This document shows, in pieces, positions 44,122-53,326 of a DNA stretch of 64,000 nt. Source of the stretch: Campylobacter fetus subsp. testudinum 03-427 (GTDB lineage Bacteria; Campylobacterota; Campylobacteria; Campylobacterales; Campylobacteraceae); NCBI GenBank assembly GCA_000495505.1, contig CP006833.1, positions 868,001-932,000 on the forward strand, given 5' to 3'. The notes under the pieces are model-generated. The model did not search any database. It saw nothing but the letters and a program-made list of their open reading frames with translations, and was not told the DNA's origin. Every line of letters begins with the position of its first letter. Position 1 is the stretch's first letter. The translations under genes were made by a program, and so were the position numbers.

Positions 44122-45959
44122 CAAATGATTATGGACTTAGTTTATGGGGAGACTCAAATTTCATCATAGATAGCGGAAAAGTATGCCTAAACACTGATTT
44201 TAAACCTGCCATAATCGATATAGTAAAAGATATAAGAGATGATGGATATAGAGGTCCTTTGTTGCTTAGATTTCCACATCTCATCAAAAAACAGATTGTT
44301 CAAGTATATTCTAGTTTTGATAGAGCGAAAAAAGAGTTTGAGTACTCAGGAAGTTTCAACGCTGTTTATCCACTAAAAGTAAATCAATACCCCGGCTTTG
44401 TGGAAAATCTAGTAAAATTAGGCGAGTCATATGGATATGGTTTAGAAGCCGGAAGCAAAGCAGAACTTCTGTTAGCTATGGCTTATAACAACTACGGAGC
44501 GCCTATTACTGTAAATGGATTTAAAGATAAAGAGCTTATAGATATAGGATTTATCGCTGCTGAAATGGGGCACAACATCACTCTTACCATAGAAGGGCTA
44601 AACGAGCTTGAAGCTATAATCGCAACGGCAAAAGAGAGATTTACTCCAAAACCGAGCATAGGGCTTCGCATAAGACTTCATAGTAGCGGAACTGGTGTTT
44701 GGGCAAAAAGCGGCGGTATAAACTCTAAGTTTGGGCTGACTTCTACTGAACTCATTGAAGCCGTAAATTTGTTAAAAGACAACGAACTTATAGAACAATT
44801 TACAATGATACATTTTCATATCGGAAGTCAGATAAATGAAATTCATCCACTTAAAAAAGCCCTTGTAGAAGCTGGAAATATATATGCAGAGCTTAGAAAA
44901 ATGGGAGCTTCAAATTTAAAAGCTATAAATTTAGGTGGCGGTTTAGCTATAGAGTATTCGCAATTCAAAGAGCATCCTAGCAGAAACTATACGCTAAAAG
45001 AGTATGCAAATGACGTTGTTTATCTACTAAAAACGATAGCAAATCAAAAAAATGAGATCGAACCAGATATTTTTATAGAAAGCGGTAGATATATAGCCGC
45101 AAATCACGCTGTTTTGGTTGCTCCGGTGCTTGAACTATTTAGTCAAGAATACACAGAAGAAAAACTCGTACTAAAAACAAATAATCCACCTCTTATAAGC
45201 GAACTTTATGATCTTTATACCAGTATAAAACCTAGTAACGCTATAGAGTATCTTCACGATAGCATTGCTCATATGGAGAGCGTTTTGACGCTATTTGACC
45301 TTGGCTATGTAGATTTGCACGATCGCTCGAACTCAGAGATCTTAGTTCATCTCATTATGAAAAAAGCGATTTCTATGCTTGGTAATAAACAAAACTACGC
45401 TGAGCTTCTTAAAATTCAAGAAGAAGTTCAAGAGAGATACTTAGTAAATTTTTCGATGTTTCAAAGTTTGCCTGATTTTTGGGGTCTTGGACAAAACTTT
45501 CCTGTAATGCCTCTTGATAGACTTGATGAGCGCCCTACTTTATCTGCGTCCATTTGGGATATCACTTGCGATAGCGATGGAGAAATAAGCTTTGATGCAA
45601 ATAAAAATCCACTATTTTTGCACGATGTGGATATAGAAAAAGAGCAGTATTTTTTAGGATTTTTCTTGGTCGGAGCGTATCAAGAAGTACTTGGTATGAA
45701 GCACAATCTCTTTACTCATCCAACAGAAGCGACTGTATTTTTAAATGATAGTGGTAGTTACGAGATTAAAAATATACTTGAATCTCAGTCTATTATGGAT
45801 ATTTTAGAAGATTTGGATTATGATATACATGCCATTAGAGATATTTTAAACGAAAGAATAGAAAACTCTACACTAGTCGATGAAAAGCAGAAAAAACATA
45901 TTTTGGGAGAATTATATCTGTTTTTAAATGATAATGGTTACTTGAAAACTATAGGATAA
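44118..45959 (+). CDS. speA: Biosynthetic arginine decarboxylase
   Basis: A 613-residue PLP-dependent alanine-racemase-fold decarboxylase making agmatine from arginine for polyamine synthesis. The PLP lysine lies in AVYPLKVNQYPG, the phosphate-binding NLGGGLAIEY and the HIGSQI segment are present, and the length matches SpeA (shorter than E. coli's 658). It sits between hisS and cysE in the conserved operon. Confidence 0.94.
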   Translation: MTNDYGLSLWGDSNFIIDSGKVCLNTDFKPAIIDIVKDIRDDGYRGPLLLRFPHLIKKQIVQVYSSFDRAKKEFEYSGSFNAVYPLKVNQYPGFVENLVKLGESYGYGLEAGSKAELLLAMAYNNYGAPITVNGFKDKELIDIGFIAAEMGHNITLTIEGLNELEAIIATAKERFTPKPSIGLRIRLHSSGTGVWAKSGGINSKFGLTSTELIEAVNLLKDNELIEQFTMIHFHIGSQINEIHPLKKALVEAGNIYAELRKMGASNLKAINLGGGLAIEYSQFKEHPSRNYTLKEYANDVVYLLKTIANQKNEIEPDIFIESGRYIAANHAVLVAPVLELFSQEYTEEKLVLKTNNPPLISELYDLYTSIKPSNAIEYLHDSIAHMESVLTLFDLGYVDLHDRSNSEILVHLIMKKAISMLGNKQNYAELLKIQEEVQERYLVNFSMFQSLPDFWGLGQNFPVMPLDRLDERPTLSASIWDITCDSDGEISFDANKNPLFLHDVDIEKEQYFLGFFLVGAYQEVLGMKHNLFTHPTEATVFLNDSGSYEIKNILESQSIMDILEDLDYDIHAIRDILNERIENSTLVDEKQKKHILGELYLFLNDNGYLKTIG

Positions 45960-45962
45960 AAT

Positions 45963-46658
45963 ATGAGTTTTTGGAATATTATAAAAGAAGATTTAAGTCA
46001 GCCAAAGGTGCAAGATCCAGCTTATAGATGCTGCGTGGAGCTTGTATTTAACTATCCTGGTGTTTGGGCTATAGTAAATTACCGTTTTACTCATTTTTTA
46101 TGGGAGAAAAAATGGCATAATACTGCTAGAGTTCTTGCTGGAATTAGCAACTTTTTAACTAGAGTAGATCTTCATCCTGCCGCAAAAATAGGTAGAAGAG
46201 TTTTCATAGATCACGCAACTGGAGTCGTGATAGGAGAAACTACTGTTATAGGAAATGACTGCTTGATATATCAAGGAGTTACTTTTGGCGGAGTTAGTCT
46301 CGATAAGGGTAAAAGACACCCTACTTTAGAAGATGGCGTAGTAGTAGGAGCCGGAGCTAAAATACTTGGAAATATAACTATAGGAAAAGGCTCTAAGATA
46401 GGAGCAAATTCAGTTGTGGTAAAAGATGTGGGTGCTAATTGCACTGCTGTAGGAGTTCCTGCTAGAGCAGTTGGTGGATGCGCTCAACCTTTCGAACACA
46501 ATAAGCTTCCAGATATAACAAAAGAGATGATAGGATATCTTATAAAAAAATTAGAAATACTTGAAAAAGAAGTTGCAAAAAGTAACAATAATATTATAAA
46601 ACCAGATATTGAATTAGACGAGTTATATAAACAATACATAAAATCAATCAAGGAGTGA
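45963..46658 (+). CDS. cysE: Serine O-acetyltransferase
   Basis: A 231-residue left-handed beta-helix acetyltransferase giving O-acetylserine for cysteine synthesis. The HPAAKIGRRVFIDHATGVVIGE segment with catalytic His and the hexapeptide repeats (residues about 65-170) are clear. It begins 3 nt after the speA stop; the stop TGA overlaps the spacer before aspB. Confidence 0.94.
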   Translation: MSFWNIIKEDLSQPKVQDPAYRCCVELVFNYPGVWAIVNYRFTHFLWEKKWHNTARVLAGISNFLTRVDLHPAAKIGRRVFIDHATGVVIGETTVIGNDCLIYQGVTFGGVSLDKGKRHPTLEDGVVVGAGAKILGNITIGKGSKIGANSVVVKDVGANCTAVGVPARAVGGCAQPFEHNKLPDITKEMIGYLIKKLEILEKEVAKSNNNIIKPDIELDELYKQYIKSIKE

Positions 46659-46663
46659 AAGAG

Positions 46664-47833
46664 ATGTTATCTAAGAAGATTGGAGTGCTTTCAGAAAGCC
46701 TAACCATAGCTATTAGCTCAAAAGCAAAAGAGATGAAAGCAAACGGACAAGATGTCATAAGCTTTAGCGCCGGTGAGCCTGACTTTGATACACCAAACGT
46801 CATAAAAGAAGCTGTAAAAAGAGCATTGGATTCTGGTTGTGGAAAATACACTCCAGTACCAGGACGCCCTGAAGTATTAAAAGCTATAGCCACAAAGCTA
46901 AAAAGAGATAATAACTTAGAATACAAAACAAGCCAAATCGTTACAAACGTAGGAGCTAAACACTCTTTGTTTAATATCTTTCAGTGTATCATAGACGATG
47001 GAGATGAAGTTATAATGGCTTCTCCATACTGGGTAAGTTATCCTGAGATAGTTAAGTTTAGCGGTGGAAAACCAGTGATAGTAGAAACCGACGAGAGTAG
47101 TAAATTTAAACTCACAAGTGAAGCTTTGAAAAAAGCTATAACTCCAAAAACGAAGGCTATCGTACTAAACAGCCCTAGCAATCCGTGCGGTGGTGTTTAT
47201 ACAAAAGCTGAGCTTGAAGCCATAGCAAAAGTTTTAGAAGGCACAAATATCGTTGTTCTAAGCGACGAAATTTATGAAAAACTCACATATAACGGCGAGT
47301 TTGTAGCCACAGCTAGCATAAGCGAGGATATGTTCAAACGTACCATAACCATAAACGGTCTTAGCAAATGCGGAGCGATGCCGGGCTGGAGATTTGGATA
47401 TATGGCTAGTGTTATGGACGATATAAATGCGGCAGTTAAAAAACTACAAAGCCAAAGCACTAGTAATATCTCAAGTATAGTTCAAGACGGAGCCATACCT
47501 GCTTTGCTTGGCGAAGCAGATAAAGATATAGATTTTATGCGTTCTAAATTTATAGAACGTCGCGACTACGCAGTAGCTGCTATAAATGCTATAAAAGGAC
47601 TTAATGTCGTAAAACCTGATGGTGCATTTTATCTATTTGTAAATTGCAAAGAAGTGGAGTCAGACTCTATGAAATTTTGCAAAGATATGCTAGAAAACGC
47701 TCTTGTAGCAACCGTTCCAGGCGTAGGGTTTGGTATGGACGGATACTTTAGACTAAGTTTTGCTTGCGATATGGATAGTATAAAAAAAGGAATTGATAGA
47801 ATAGCTAAATTTGTAGAAAGCTATAAAAAATAG
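46664..47833 (+). CDS. aspB: Aspartate aminotransferase (class I)
   Basis: I take ATG 46664, preceded by AAGGAG at 46650-46655 with an 8-nt spacer, giving 389 residues; a GTG at 46655 lies on that ribosome-binding site and is unlikely. A fold-type I PLP enzyme: substrate region NSPSNPCGG, VLSDEIYE, and the PLP lysine in NGLSKCGAMPGWRFGY. It transfers amino groups between aspartate and 2-oxoglutarate. The stop overlaps the GTG start of the glycosyltransferase (TAGTG). Confidence 0.93.
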   Translation: MLSKKIGVLSESLTIAISSKAKEMKANGQDVISFSAGEPDFDTPNVIKEAVKRALDSGCGKYTPVPGRPEVLKAIATKLKRDNNLEYKTSQIVTNVGAKHSLFNIFQCIIDDGDEVIMASPYWVSYPEIVKFSGGKPVIVETDESSKFKLTSEALKKAITPKTKAIVLNSPSNPCGGVYTKAELEAIAKVLEGTNIVVLSDEIYEKLTYNGEFVATASISEDMFKRTITINGLSKCGAMPGWRFGYMASVMDDINAAVKKLQSQSTSNISSIVQDGAIPALLGEADKDIDFMRSKFIERRDYAVAAINAIKGLNVVKPDGAFYLFVNCKEVESDSMKFCKDMLENALVATVPGVGFGMDGYFRLSFACDMDSIKKGIDRIAKFVESYKK

Positions 47834-48834
47834 TGCCAAAAATCAGCGTGATAATCCCCTGCTTCAACGCAGAGGGATTTTTAAAAGAGTGTTTAGAATC
47901 ACTGCTAAATCAAAGCTTTAAAGATATAGAAGTCATAGCTATCAACGACGGAAGCAGTGACGACACTCTAGATATTTTAAATAAATTTGCTAGTATTGAT
48001 AGTCGCATTACCATCATAGATCAACAAAACAGCGGCGCTAGTGCAGCTAGAAACGCAGGGATAAAAGCTAGCAATGGTAAGTTTATAATGTTTTTAGATA
48101 GCGATGATTTTTTAAGCTCAAACGAAATTTTACATAAGCTTTATAATATTGCTTTAAATTTAGATGCGGATCTCGTATTTGGTGATTTTAATTATTATAA
48201 AAACGGTGAAATCAGATATCAAAAAAACTATATTTGTGATGAAGGAATAGTGGATAAAGAGCAGTTTTTATTTGATTATTTCACTCTAAATCCATCTAAA
48301 AGTACTTTTCCTACAGTGTGTGCAAAGATAATCAAAACTGAAATTTTAAAAAATAATAATTTAGAATTTTTAAAAGACGTTTTTATCGCCGAAGATGCGA
48401 ATTTAAATGCTAAAATCATATGGCTAGCAAACAAAATCGCAAAATTAAACGATCCGATTTATAACTACAGAATCGGAGATAATAATAGTTCAAAAAAATT
48501 TAAATTTAAACATTTTACCGATGTTAGAGCTGCGGAAATGGATTTAAGAAATTTCTTTTCTAAATTTAATCTTTTAAAAACTCAAAAAGCTTATCTGGAG
48601 TGTTATTTCCTCATTTTAAGATATAATGCGGCGCTAACTATGAAACCATATAGTTTTGATGATTACGAAAAAGCTATGGAATTTGCTTGCGCAGATATAA
48701 AAAATAGTTTTAAAAGCGATGGATTTACGCTGCTTAACAAAAAATTAAAAATACTATTTTATCTATATAAATTTAGCTGTAACTACAAAATATATGCAAA
48801 ATTATTAAATTTTATACATAAACTTAGACATTAA
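47833..48834 (+). CDS. Family 2 glycosyltransferase
   Basis: A 333-residue GT-A fold enzyme. The N-terminal half has VSVIIPCFN-type start (ISVIIPCFN), NDGSSDDTLDI and the metal-binding DSDDF; the C-terminal 130 residues are helical and specific to the acceptor. It probably extends lipo-oligosaccharide, capsule or flagellin glycan, but its substrate is unknown. The start is GTG, overlapping the aspB stop by one base, a likely late addition to the operon's 3' end. Confidence 0.88.
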   Translation: MPKISVIIPCFNAEGFLKECLESLLNQSFKDIEVIAINDGSSDDTLDILNKFASIDSRITIIDQQNSGASAARNAGIKASNGKFIMFLDSDDFLSSNEILHKLYNIALNLDADLVFGDFNYYKNGEIRYQKNYICDEGIVDKEQFLFDYFTLNPSKSTFPTVCAKIIKTEILKNNNLEFLKDVFIAEDANLNAKIIWLANKIAKLNDPIYNYRIGDNNSSKKFKFKHFTDVRAAEMDLRNFFSKFNLLKTQKAYLECYFLILRYNAALTMKPYSFDDYEKAMEFACADIKNSFKSDGFTLLNKKLKILFYLYKFSCNYKIYAKLLNFIHKLRH

Positions 48835-48915
48835 AACAGAAATCATCTGTGATAATGATAGCAAAAGAAAGTAGTGGGATTATTAGTTTATAAATAAATT
48901 TATCGCTATAGAATT

Positions 48916-48940
48916 TGTGTGTTGGACAAGCCAGCACACA
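48916..48940. terminator. Bidirectional hairpin between glycosyltransferase and flavodoxin
   Basis: A 10-bp stem TGTGTGTTGG / CCAGCACACA with one G-T pair and a 5-nt loop ACAAG, located between converging genes. Confidence 0.6.
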
Positions 48941-48957
48941 GTAAAACAGATTGTGAT

Positions 48958-49443
48958 TTAAAACTCGTTTTTCACGCTATCAACCCATTTATCGGCTCTT
49001 GCTTTCCAGTTTGGATCATTTTTAAAGTCTATCGAAGCTCCTATAAATTTACCGTTTATAAATGATAACGAATGGCTAAATTTATATCCATCAACTTGAC
49101 TTGAACCTACTAGTTTAGCGCCGCGGATAAGCGGTAAAAACTCTACTAAACCATCTAAAAATGTAGATCCGTGCTTAACTTGACCGCCTACTCCAACTAA
49201 AGCTATGGTTTTTCCACTAAAATCAGCTTCGGCAACTAATGCTAACTTAGCTTTAAAATCCTTTTGAAGTTCGCCATTACCGTGAGTAGAAGCAGCAAAT
49301 ATAAATTTATCAAATTTAGTGAAAAAATCAGCCGTTAAATCAGTAGCATTAATAATTTCGCTATCAAATTTACTAGCTATGTACTCAGCAACCTCTTTCG
49401 TATCACCTTGATTTGAGCCATAAATTACGCCTATCTTTGACAT
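48958..49443 (-). CDS. fldA: Flavodoxin
   Basis: A 161-residue FMN electron carrier. The phosphate loop is GSNQGDTKEVAEYI (about residues 9-22) and the isoalloxazine-binding loops STHGNGEL and GVGGQVKHG follow. In campylobacters flavodoxin is the electron acceptor of 2-oxoglutarate and pyruvate oxidoreductases; the oorDABC genes lie 3 kb away. A minus-strand TATAAT box is at 49474-49479. Confidence 0.95.
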   Translation of the reverse strand: MSKIGVIYGSNQGDTKEVAEYIASKFDSEIINATDLTADFFTKFDKFIFAASTHGNGELQKDFKAKLALVAEADFSGKTIALVGVGGQVKHGSTFLDGLVEFLPLIRGAKLVGSSQVDGYKFSHSLSFINGKFIGASIDFKNDPNWKARADKWVDSVKNEF

Positions 49444-49473
49444 CTACTATCCTTAAAATAAAATTATTTTGTG

Positions 49474-49479
49474 ATTATA
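49474..49479 (-). promoter_or_regulatory. Probable -10 box for fldA
   Basis: TATAAT on the minus strand, 30 nt ahead of the fldA start, with AAGGA as ribosome-binding site in between. Confidence 0.5.
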
Positions 49480-49565
49480 TCTAATTAAGATAAAAAATGT
49501 GCTTAAAAAATTATATCTTTTAGTTAAATTTATTTAACATAAATAAATTTGATATATTTCGATCT

Positions 49566-49596
49566 TTATAAGTGTTTCCATATGAAACACTTATAA
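49566..49596. promoter_or_regulatory. 31-nt perfect palindrome, possible operator
   Basis: 13-bp arms TTATAAGTGTTTC (49566-49578) and GAAACACTTATAA (49584-49596) with a 5-nt centre CATAT. It lies upstream of both fldA and tctC, without a T-run, so an operator site is more plausible than a terminator. Confidence 0.6.
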
Positions 49597-49855
49597 TATA
49601 GATATTAAAATAATAAAGCCATAAAGATATATTTTTAAATTTATTTTTATTCTTTCAGATAAATTTAAAATTATGCTATATGTATTTTTGAAAAAATATA
49701 CTATATATAATAATATATTGATAAATTTATGTATAATTATTTTATATTAAAATCTATACTTTTTATATAATCAAATTATTTTTTTATTAAATTTACGCTG
49801 AAAAACTTAAATAATAAATCTTATTTTATCAAACTTATTATATTTATTTATATGT

Positions 49856-49861
49856 TATAAT
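49856..49861 (+). promoter_or_regulatory. Probable -10 box of the decayed tct operon
   Basis: TATAAT preceded by TGT, 31 nt before tctC, with a strong AAGGAG ribosome-binding site after it. The promoter appears intact though the genes are not. Confidence 0.5.
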
Positions 49862-49892
49862 CCTTAAAAATCGAAAAAATAAGGAGTTAATA

Positions 49893-50525
49893 ATGAAAAA
49901 ATCTGTCAAACTTGCTTTTAGTGTGGCTATTTTAATTAGTTTAGCAAATTCGCTACAAGCATTTGAACCCAAAAAACCTACTTGTCTAGCACCAGCAAAA
50001 CCTGGGGGAGGATTTGATCTCACCTGCAAAATCGCAGCAAACTCTTTTGCTGTAACACATCTGTTGAACAAACCTATGATAGTAAATTTTATGCCAGGAG
50101 GAGTTGGAGCCGTAGCGTATAATCACGTAATAGGTCAAAAACCAAACGACGGAGATGTCATAGTAGCATTTAGTTCTGGTTCTGCTTTAAATATAGCTCA
50201 GGGAAAATTCGGAAAATATAATGAAAATGCAGTAAGATGGCTTGATGGTAAATTTAAAGAGCTGCCAACAGCAAAAGAACAAGGATATGACGTTGTTTGG
50301 AGTACTTGGAGAGGATATTATATGGGACCAAAAGTTAGTGATACGCAGTATGATTTTTGGGTGGAAAAATTTAAAAAACTATCGCAAACTGATGAATTTA
50401 AAAAAGAACGAGACCTTAGAGGTTTGCAATCTTTTACTATGGTAGGCTCGGAATTTGACCATTTTGTAAAAAGTGAAGTCGCCAAATTTAAAAGTATGGC
50501 GCGTGAGGCTGGGCTTGTAAAATGA
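49893..50525 (+). pseudogene. TctC-like solute-binding protein with internal deletion
   Basis: A 210-residue open frame, about 110 residues shorter than the tripartite tricarboxylate transporter binding proteins (about 320). The N-terminal part up to AVRWL and the C-terminal part from ELPTAKEQGYDVVW both align well with the family; the region between (about residues 117-122 in this protein) is missing, joined in frame near 50245. The deleted segment contains much of the ligand-binding cleft, so transport function is unlikely. A signal peptide (1-23) remains. Confidence 0.8.
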
Positions 50526-51031
50526 CAGAAAGATTGTTTGGAGTATTTTTATTTTGTACTGGAATATTTGTTATCTATGGTGCGATGAGCTTCAATGTAG
50601 CATTTTCGTATGACCCTCTTGGTCCTAAAACTTTTCCTATACTGCTTGGAATCTTACTTAGCGTATTGTCTGTTTTTATCATTATCGGACCGAGCAAAGC
50701 AGAATTTGCAAATTTATCTATAAATTTAAAAATTATATATCTGGTCGCGCTTATCATTTTATATCAGCTAAGCTTTGATTTTTTAGGATTTTTATTTGCG
50801 ACTTTTATACTAGTTAGCTTAGTGTCTAAGATATTTAAAGCTACAAATATCGAAGCGGTGATATGCGGAATTTTGGTCAGCATTACCGTTTATTTGGTGT
50901 TTAAAGAGGTTTTGGATATCCCGCTACCTACTGGTGTAATTTTTGAAAATATCTTAGTAGAATATATGGAAATTTTATCTCTTTTAGGGCATGGATTTAG
51001 CGTTGCTTTTCAGCCTTTAAATTTATTTTAG
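50522..51031 (+). pseudogene. TctB-like small transporter subunit, running into the tctA frame
   Basis: A 169-residue hydrophobic protein with four transmembrane segments, as in TctB, the small membrane subunit of tripartite tricarboxylate transporters. The last 21 residues (MEILSLLGHGFSVAFQPLNLF) are not TctB: they are the beginning of TctA, read in the same frame, up to a frameshift-created TAG at 51029-51031. The TctB body itself looks complete, but it has lost its own stop or frame and its partners are broken. Confidence 0.7.
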
Positions 51032-51856
51032 TATTTCTTGGAACTCTTTTTGGAGCTATTCTTGGACTTGATCCTATAAATGAGCTATATTATTACCTAT
51101 AACATATACTTTAGGTCTTCCAGTAGAATCGTCTCTTATCATATACTATGGGGCTGAGTTTGGCGGTAGGATTTCTAGCATACTTTTAAACGTACCAGGA
51201 GATGCAGGAGCTGTATTTACAACTAAGGAACATTTGGAAAAGGAGATTAAGAGGAGTGGCTACTACTGAATCAGCGAATAACGCCTCAGCAGGCGGAGCT
51301 ATGAAACCTATGATCACACTTGGAATACCAGGTAGCAGAACAACAGCTGTACTTCTTGGAGCTCTAATGCTTTATAATACAAACCCTGGACCAACCCTAT
51401 TTTCCGAACAACCCGCTCTAGTATGGGGGCTAATAGCATCTTTATATACTAGGAAATATTATGCTTTTAGTTATAAATTTACCTATGGTAAGAGTATTTG
51501 CTAAAATACTGCAAGTGCCGTACTGGATATTGGTTCCATCTATAATAGTATTAGCTCTTACTGGTGTATATTTTATAAATACTAGCTCATTTGCACTTTT
51601 GTTATCTATAATACTAGGTGTTTTTGGATTTTTCTTAAGAAAACTTAATTTTTATATGGCGACTATTATACTTGGATATGTATTGGGCGGTATTATGGAA
51701 GATAGTTTAAGAAGAGCTTTTGCTATAAGTGGCTGAGAGATAGATATATTTTTCAAAGTAGAGATAAACTTAATTTTATGGCTGCTAGTTGCTATGGTTA
51801 TATGTACCCCGTTTGTAGCTAAAATAATTTCTAAAAAATATAAGTTAAAAAGATAG
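50968..51856 (+). pseudogene. TctA-like large transporter subunit, multiply disrupted
   Basis: The start MEILSLLGHGFSVAFQPLNLF is intact. Adding one T to the TTTT run at about 51026-51029 restores LFLVFLGTLFGAILGL, so a single-base deletion broke the frame. Later pieces in different frames match TctA: GLPVESSLIIYYGAEFGGR, then ESANNASAGGAMKPMITLG with an in-frame deletion of several hundred bases between, then MLLVINLPMVRVFAKIL. A TGA at 51734-51736 precedes a natural-looking tail ending at TAG 51854-51856. At least three frame changes and a large deletion are needed. Confidence 0.85.
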
Positions 51857-51867
51857 ATAAAATGCAG

Positions 51868-51902
51868 ATCCAAAGCCCAAAAAAAAGAGCTTTGGATTTT
51901 TT
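51868..51902 (+). terminator. Intrinsic terminator after the tct remnant
   Basis: A 9-bp perfect stem ATCCAAAGC / GCTTTGGAT with a 12-nt A-rich loop followed by TTTTT: a textbook intrinsic terminator, also able to serve the converging oorC gene. Confidence 0.8.
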
Positions 51903-51931
51903 AATTTATTTTTTATAAATTTAAAAACGTA

Positions 51932-52483
51932 TTAAAGATACTTTGAAGCGTAAGACATACCAAGATCATACGCTTTATTATTTGCTTCTTTAACCTTATC
52001 AGGAACTGTGCTTAACATCTCTTTACGTACAATTTCTGCATCCATAACGCCCGTAAATTTAACGGCTACGCCAAGAGCGACAACGCTTTGAGTGATAACA
52101 TTTCCGACTTCATCTTTAGCTATCGAAATAATAGGAATTTCATATATTTTCCAGCGTTTTTTATCTTCTTCGCTAGGTTTTACCAAATTCGGTTCTACTA
52201 CGATGATACCGCCCTCTTTTACACCACTCTTAAAAGTATCGTAACTATTTTGTGCAGTAGCTAGCATAAACTCTATTTCACCCTCATTTGCATAAGGATA
52301 TCTTATCTCCTCATCGCTAAGAATGATATCAACTTTTGTTGGACCACCACGCACTTGTGAAGTATAAGTAGAAGCTTTTATACCATATCCGCCCGCTTCT
52401 ATTTTTGCTGCTGAAAGTATCTCTCCGGCTAATATAACACCTTGTCCGCCTACTCCGACAAATCTTAACTCTGCTGAACTCAT
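51932..52483 (-). CDS. oorC: 2-oxoglutarate:acceptor oxidoreductase gamma subunit
   Basis: A 183-residue gamma domain of the 2-oxoacid:ferredoxin oxidoreductases, beginning ELRFVGVGGQGVILAGEIL and containing the STYTSQVRGGPTKVDI core. It is the last gene of oorDABC, overlapping oorB by 4 nt. Size fits OorC. The complex makes succinyl-CoA, CO2 and reduced flavodoxin/ferredoxin from 2-oxoglutarate and replaces the 2-oxoglutarate dehydrogenase. Confidence 0.94.
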   Translation of the reverse strand: MSSAELRFVGVGGQGVILAGEILSAAKIEAGGYGIKASTYTSQVRGGPTKVDIILSDEEIRYPYANEGEIEFMLATAQNSYDTFKSGVKEGGIIVVEPNLVKPSEEDKKRWKIYEIPIISIAKDEVGNVITQSVVALGVAVKFTGVMDAEIVRKEMLSTVPDKVKEANNKAYDLGMSYASKYL

Positions 52484-53325
52484 TTTATCTCCTCAAAGTT
52501 GATTTTTGTTTTATTTTGAGCAGCTTCTATAACTTTTTCATAAGCTTTGCAGTACTCTATATGACTCTCGTCTTTATGAAGTACGCCAGTTGGGAATTTG
52601 CCTAATTTTTCTTCGTCGCTTAGTGCGTCAAATTTAGTTTTAGAAACAGTTCTACCCTCTATCCAGTTTATAGTCTGAGTGGCTTCGCCCATCTTATTTT
52701 TTCTACCTAAATTTATATGGCAATTTGAAAAAATATCAAAGAAGCTATAACCTTCATGCTTAAATCCCTCAACTAAAAGTTTTTCGATTCTTGATGGGTT
52801 TATAACAGTCTCACGACCAACAAATGTAGCTCCAGCCGCAGTTGCGAGCTTTGCAGCGTCAAAATTCGGATCTATATTTCCCCATTGAGCTGTAACTGTC
52901 CAAAACCCTTGTGGAGTTGTAGGACTTGTTTGAGAGTTTGTAAGACCATATATGAAGTTGTTTATTAATATATGATTTATATCTATATTTCTTCTACATC
53001 CATGAATGGTATGGTTTCCGCCTATAGCAAGACCATCTCCATCACCAGTTACGACGATTACGTGTTTTTCTGGATTTGCTAGTTTTATACCTGTCGCATA
53101 AGCGATGGCACGACCATGCGTTGTATGAACCGTGTTACAATTTACATAGCTTGAAAATCTACCAGAACAACCTATGCCGCTTACTACGCATACATCATCC
53201 ATATTCCAACCCATAGTGTCTATAGCTCGTATAACGCTTTTTAAAATTACACCGTCTCCACAACCCCAGCACCAAAGTGTTGGCATTTTATTTGTTCTTA
53301 AATAATTATCATAGTTAAAAGCCAT
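52480..53325 (-). CDS. oorB: 2-oxoglutarate:acceptor oxidoreductase beta subunit
   Basis: A 281-residue thiamine pyrophosphate-binding subunit. The TPP motif VVTGDGDGLAIGGNH and the cluster cysteines CWGCGDG near the N-terminus are present. One-base gap to oorA; overlaps oorC by 4 nt. With OorA it forms the catalytic core of 2-oxoglutarate oxidation. Confidence 0.94.
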   Translation of the reverse strand: MAFNYDNYLRTNKMPTLWCWGCGDGVILKSVIRAIDTMGWNMDDVCVVSGIGCSGRFSSYVNCNTVHTTHGRAIAYATGIKLANPEKHVIVVTGDGDGLAIGGNHTIHGCRRNIDINHILINNFIYGLTNSQTSPTTPQGFWTVTAQWGNIDPNFDAAKLATAAGATFVGRETVINPSRIEKLLVEGFKHEGYSFFDIFSNCHINLGRKNKMGEATQTINWIEGRTVSKTKFDALSDEEKLGKFPTGVLHKDESHIEYCKAYEKVIEAAQNKTKINFEEIK

Positions 53326-53326
53326 T

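Larger units (their letters stand above)
49444..49892. other. 449-nt divergent gap fldA / tctC
   Basis: Extremely AT-rich. It holds divergent promoters (49474-49479 for fldA; 49856-49861 for tctC) and one striking 31-nt palindrome (49566-49596). I see no gene in it. Confidence 0.6.
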
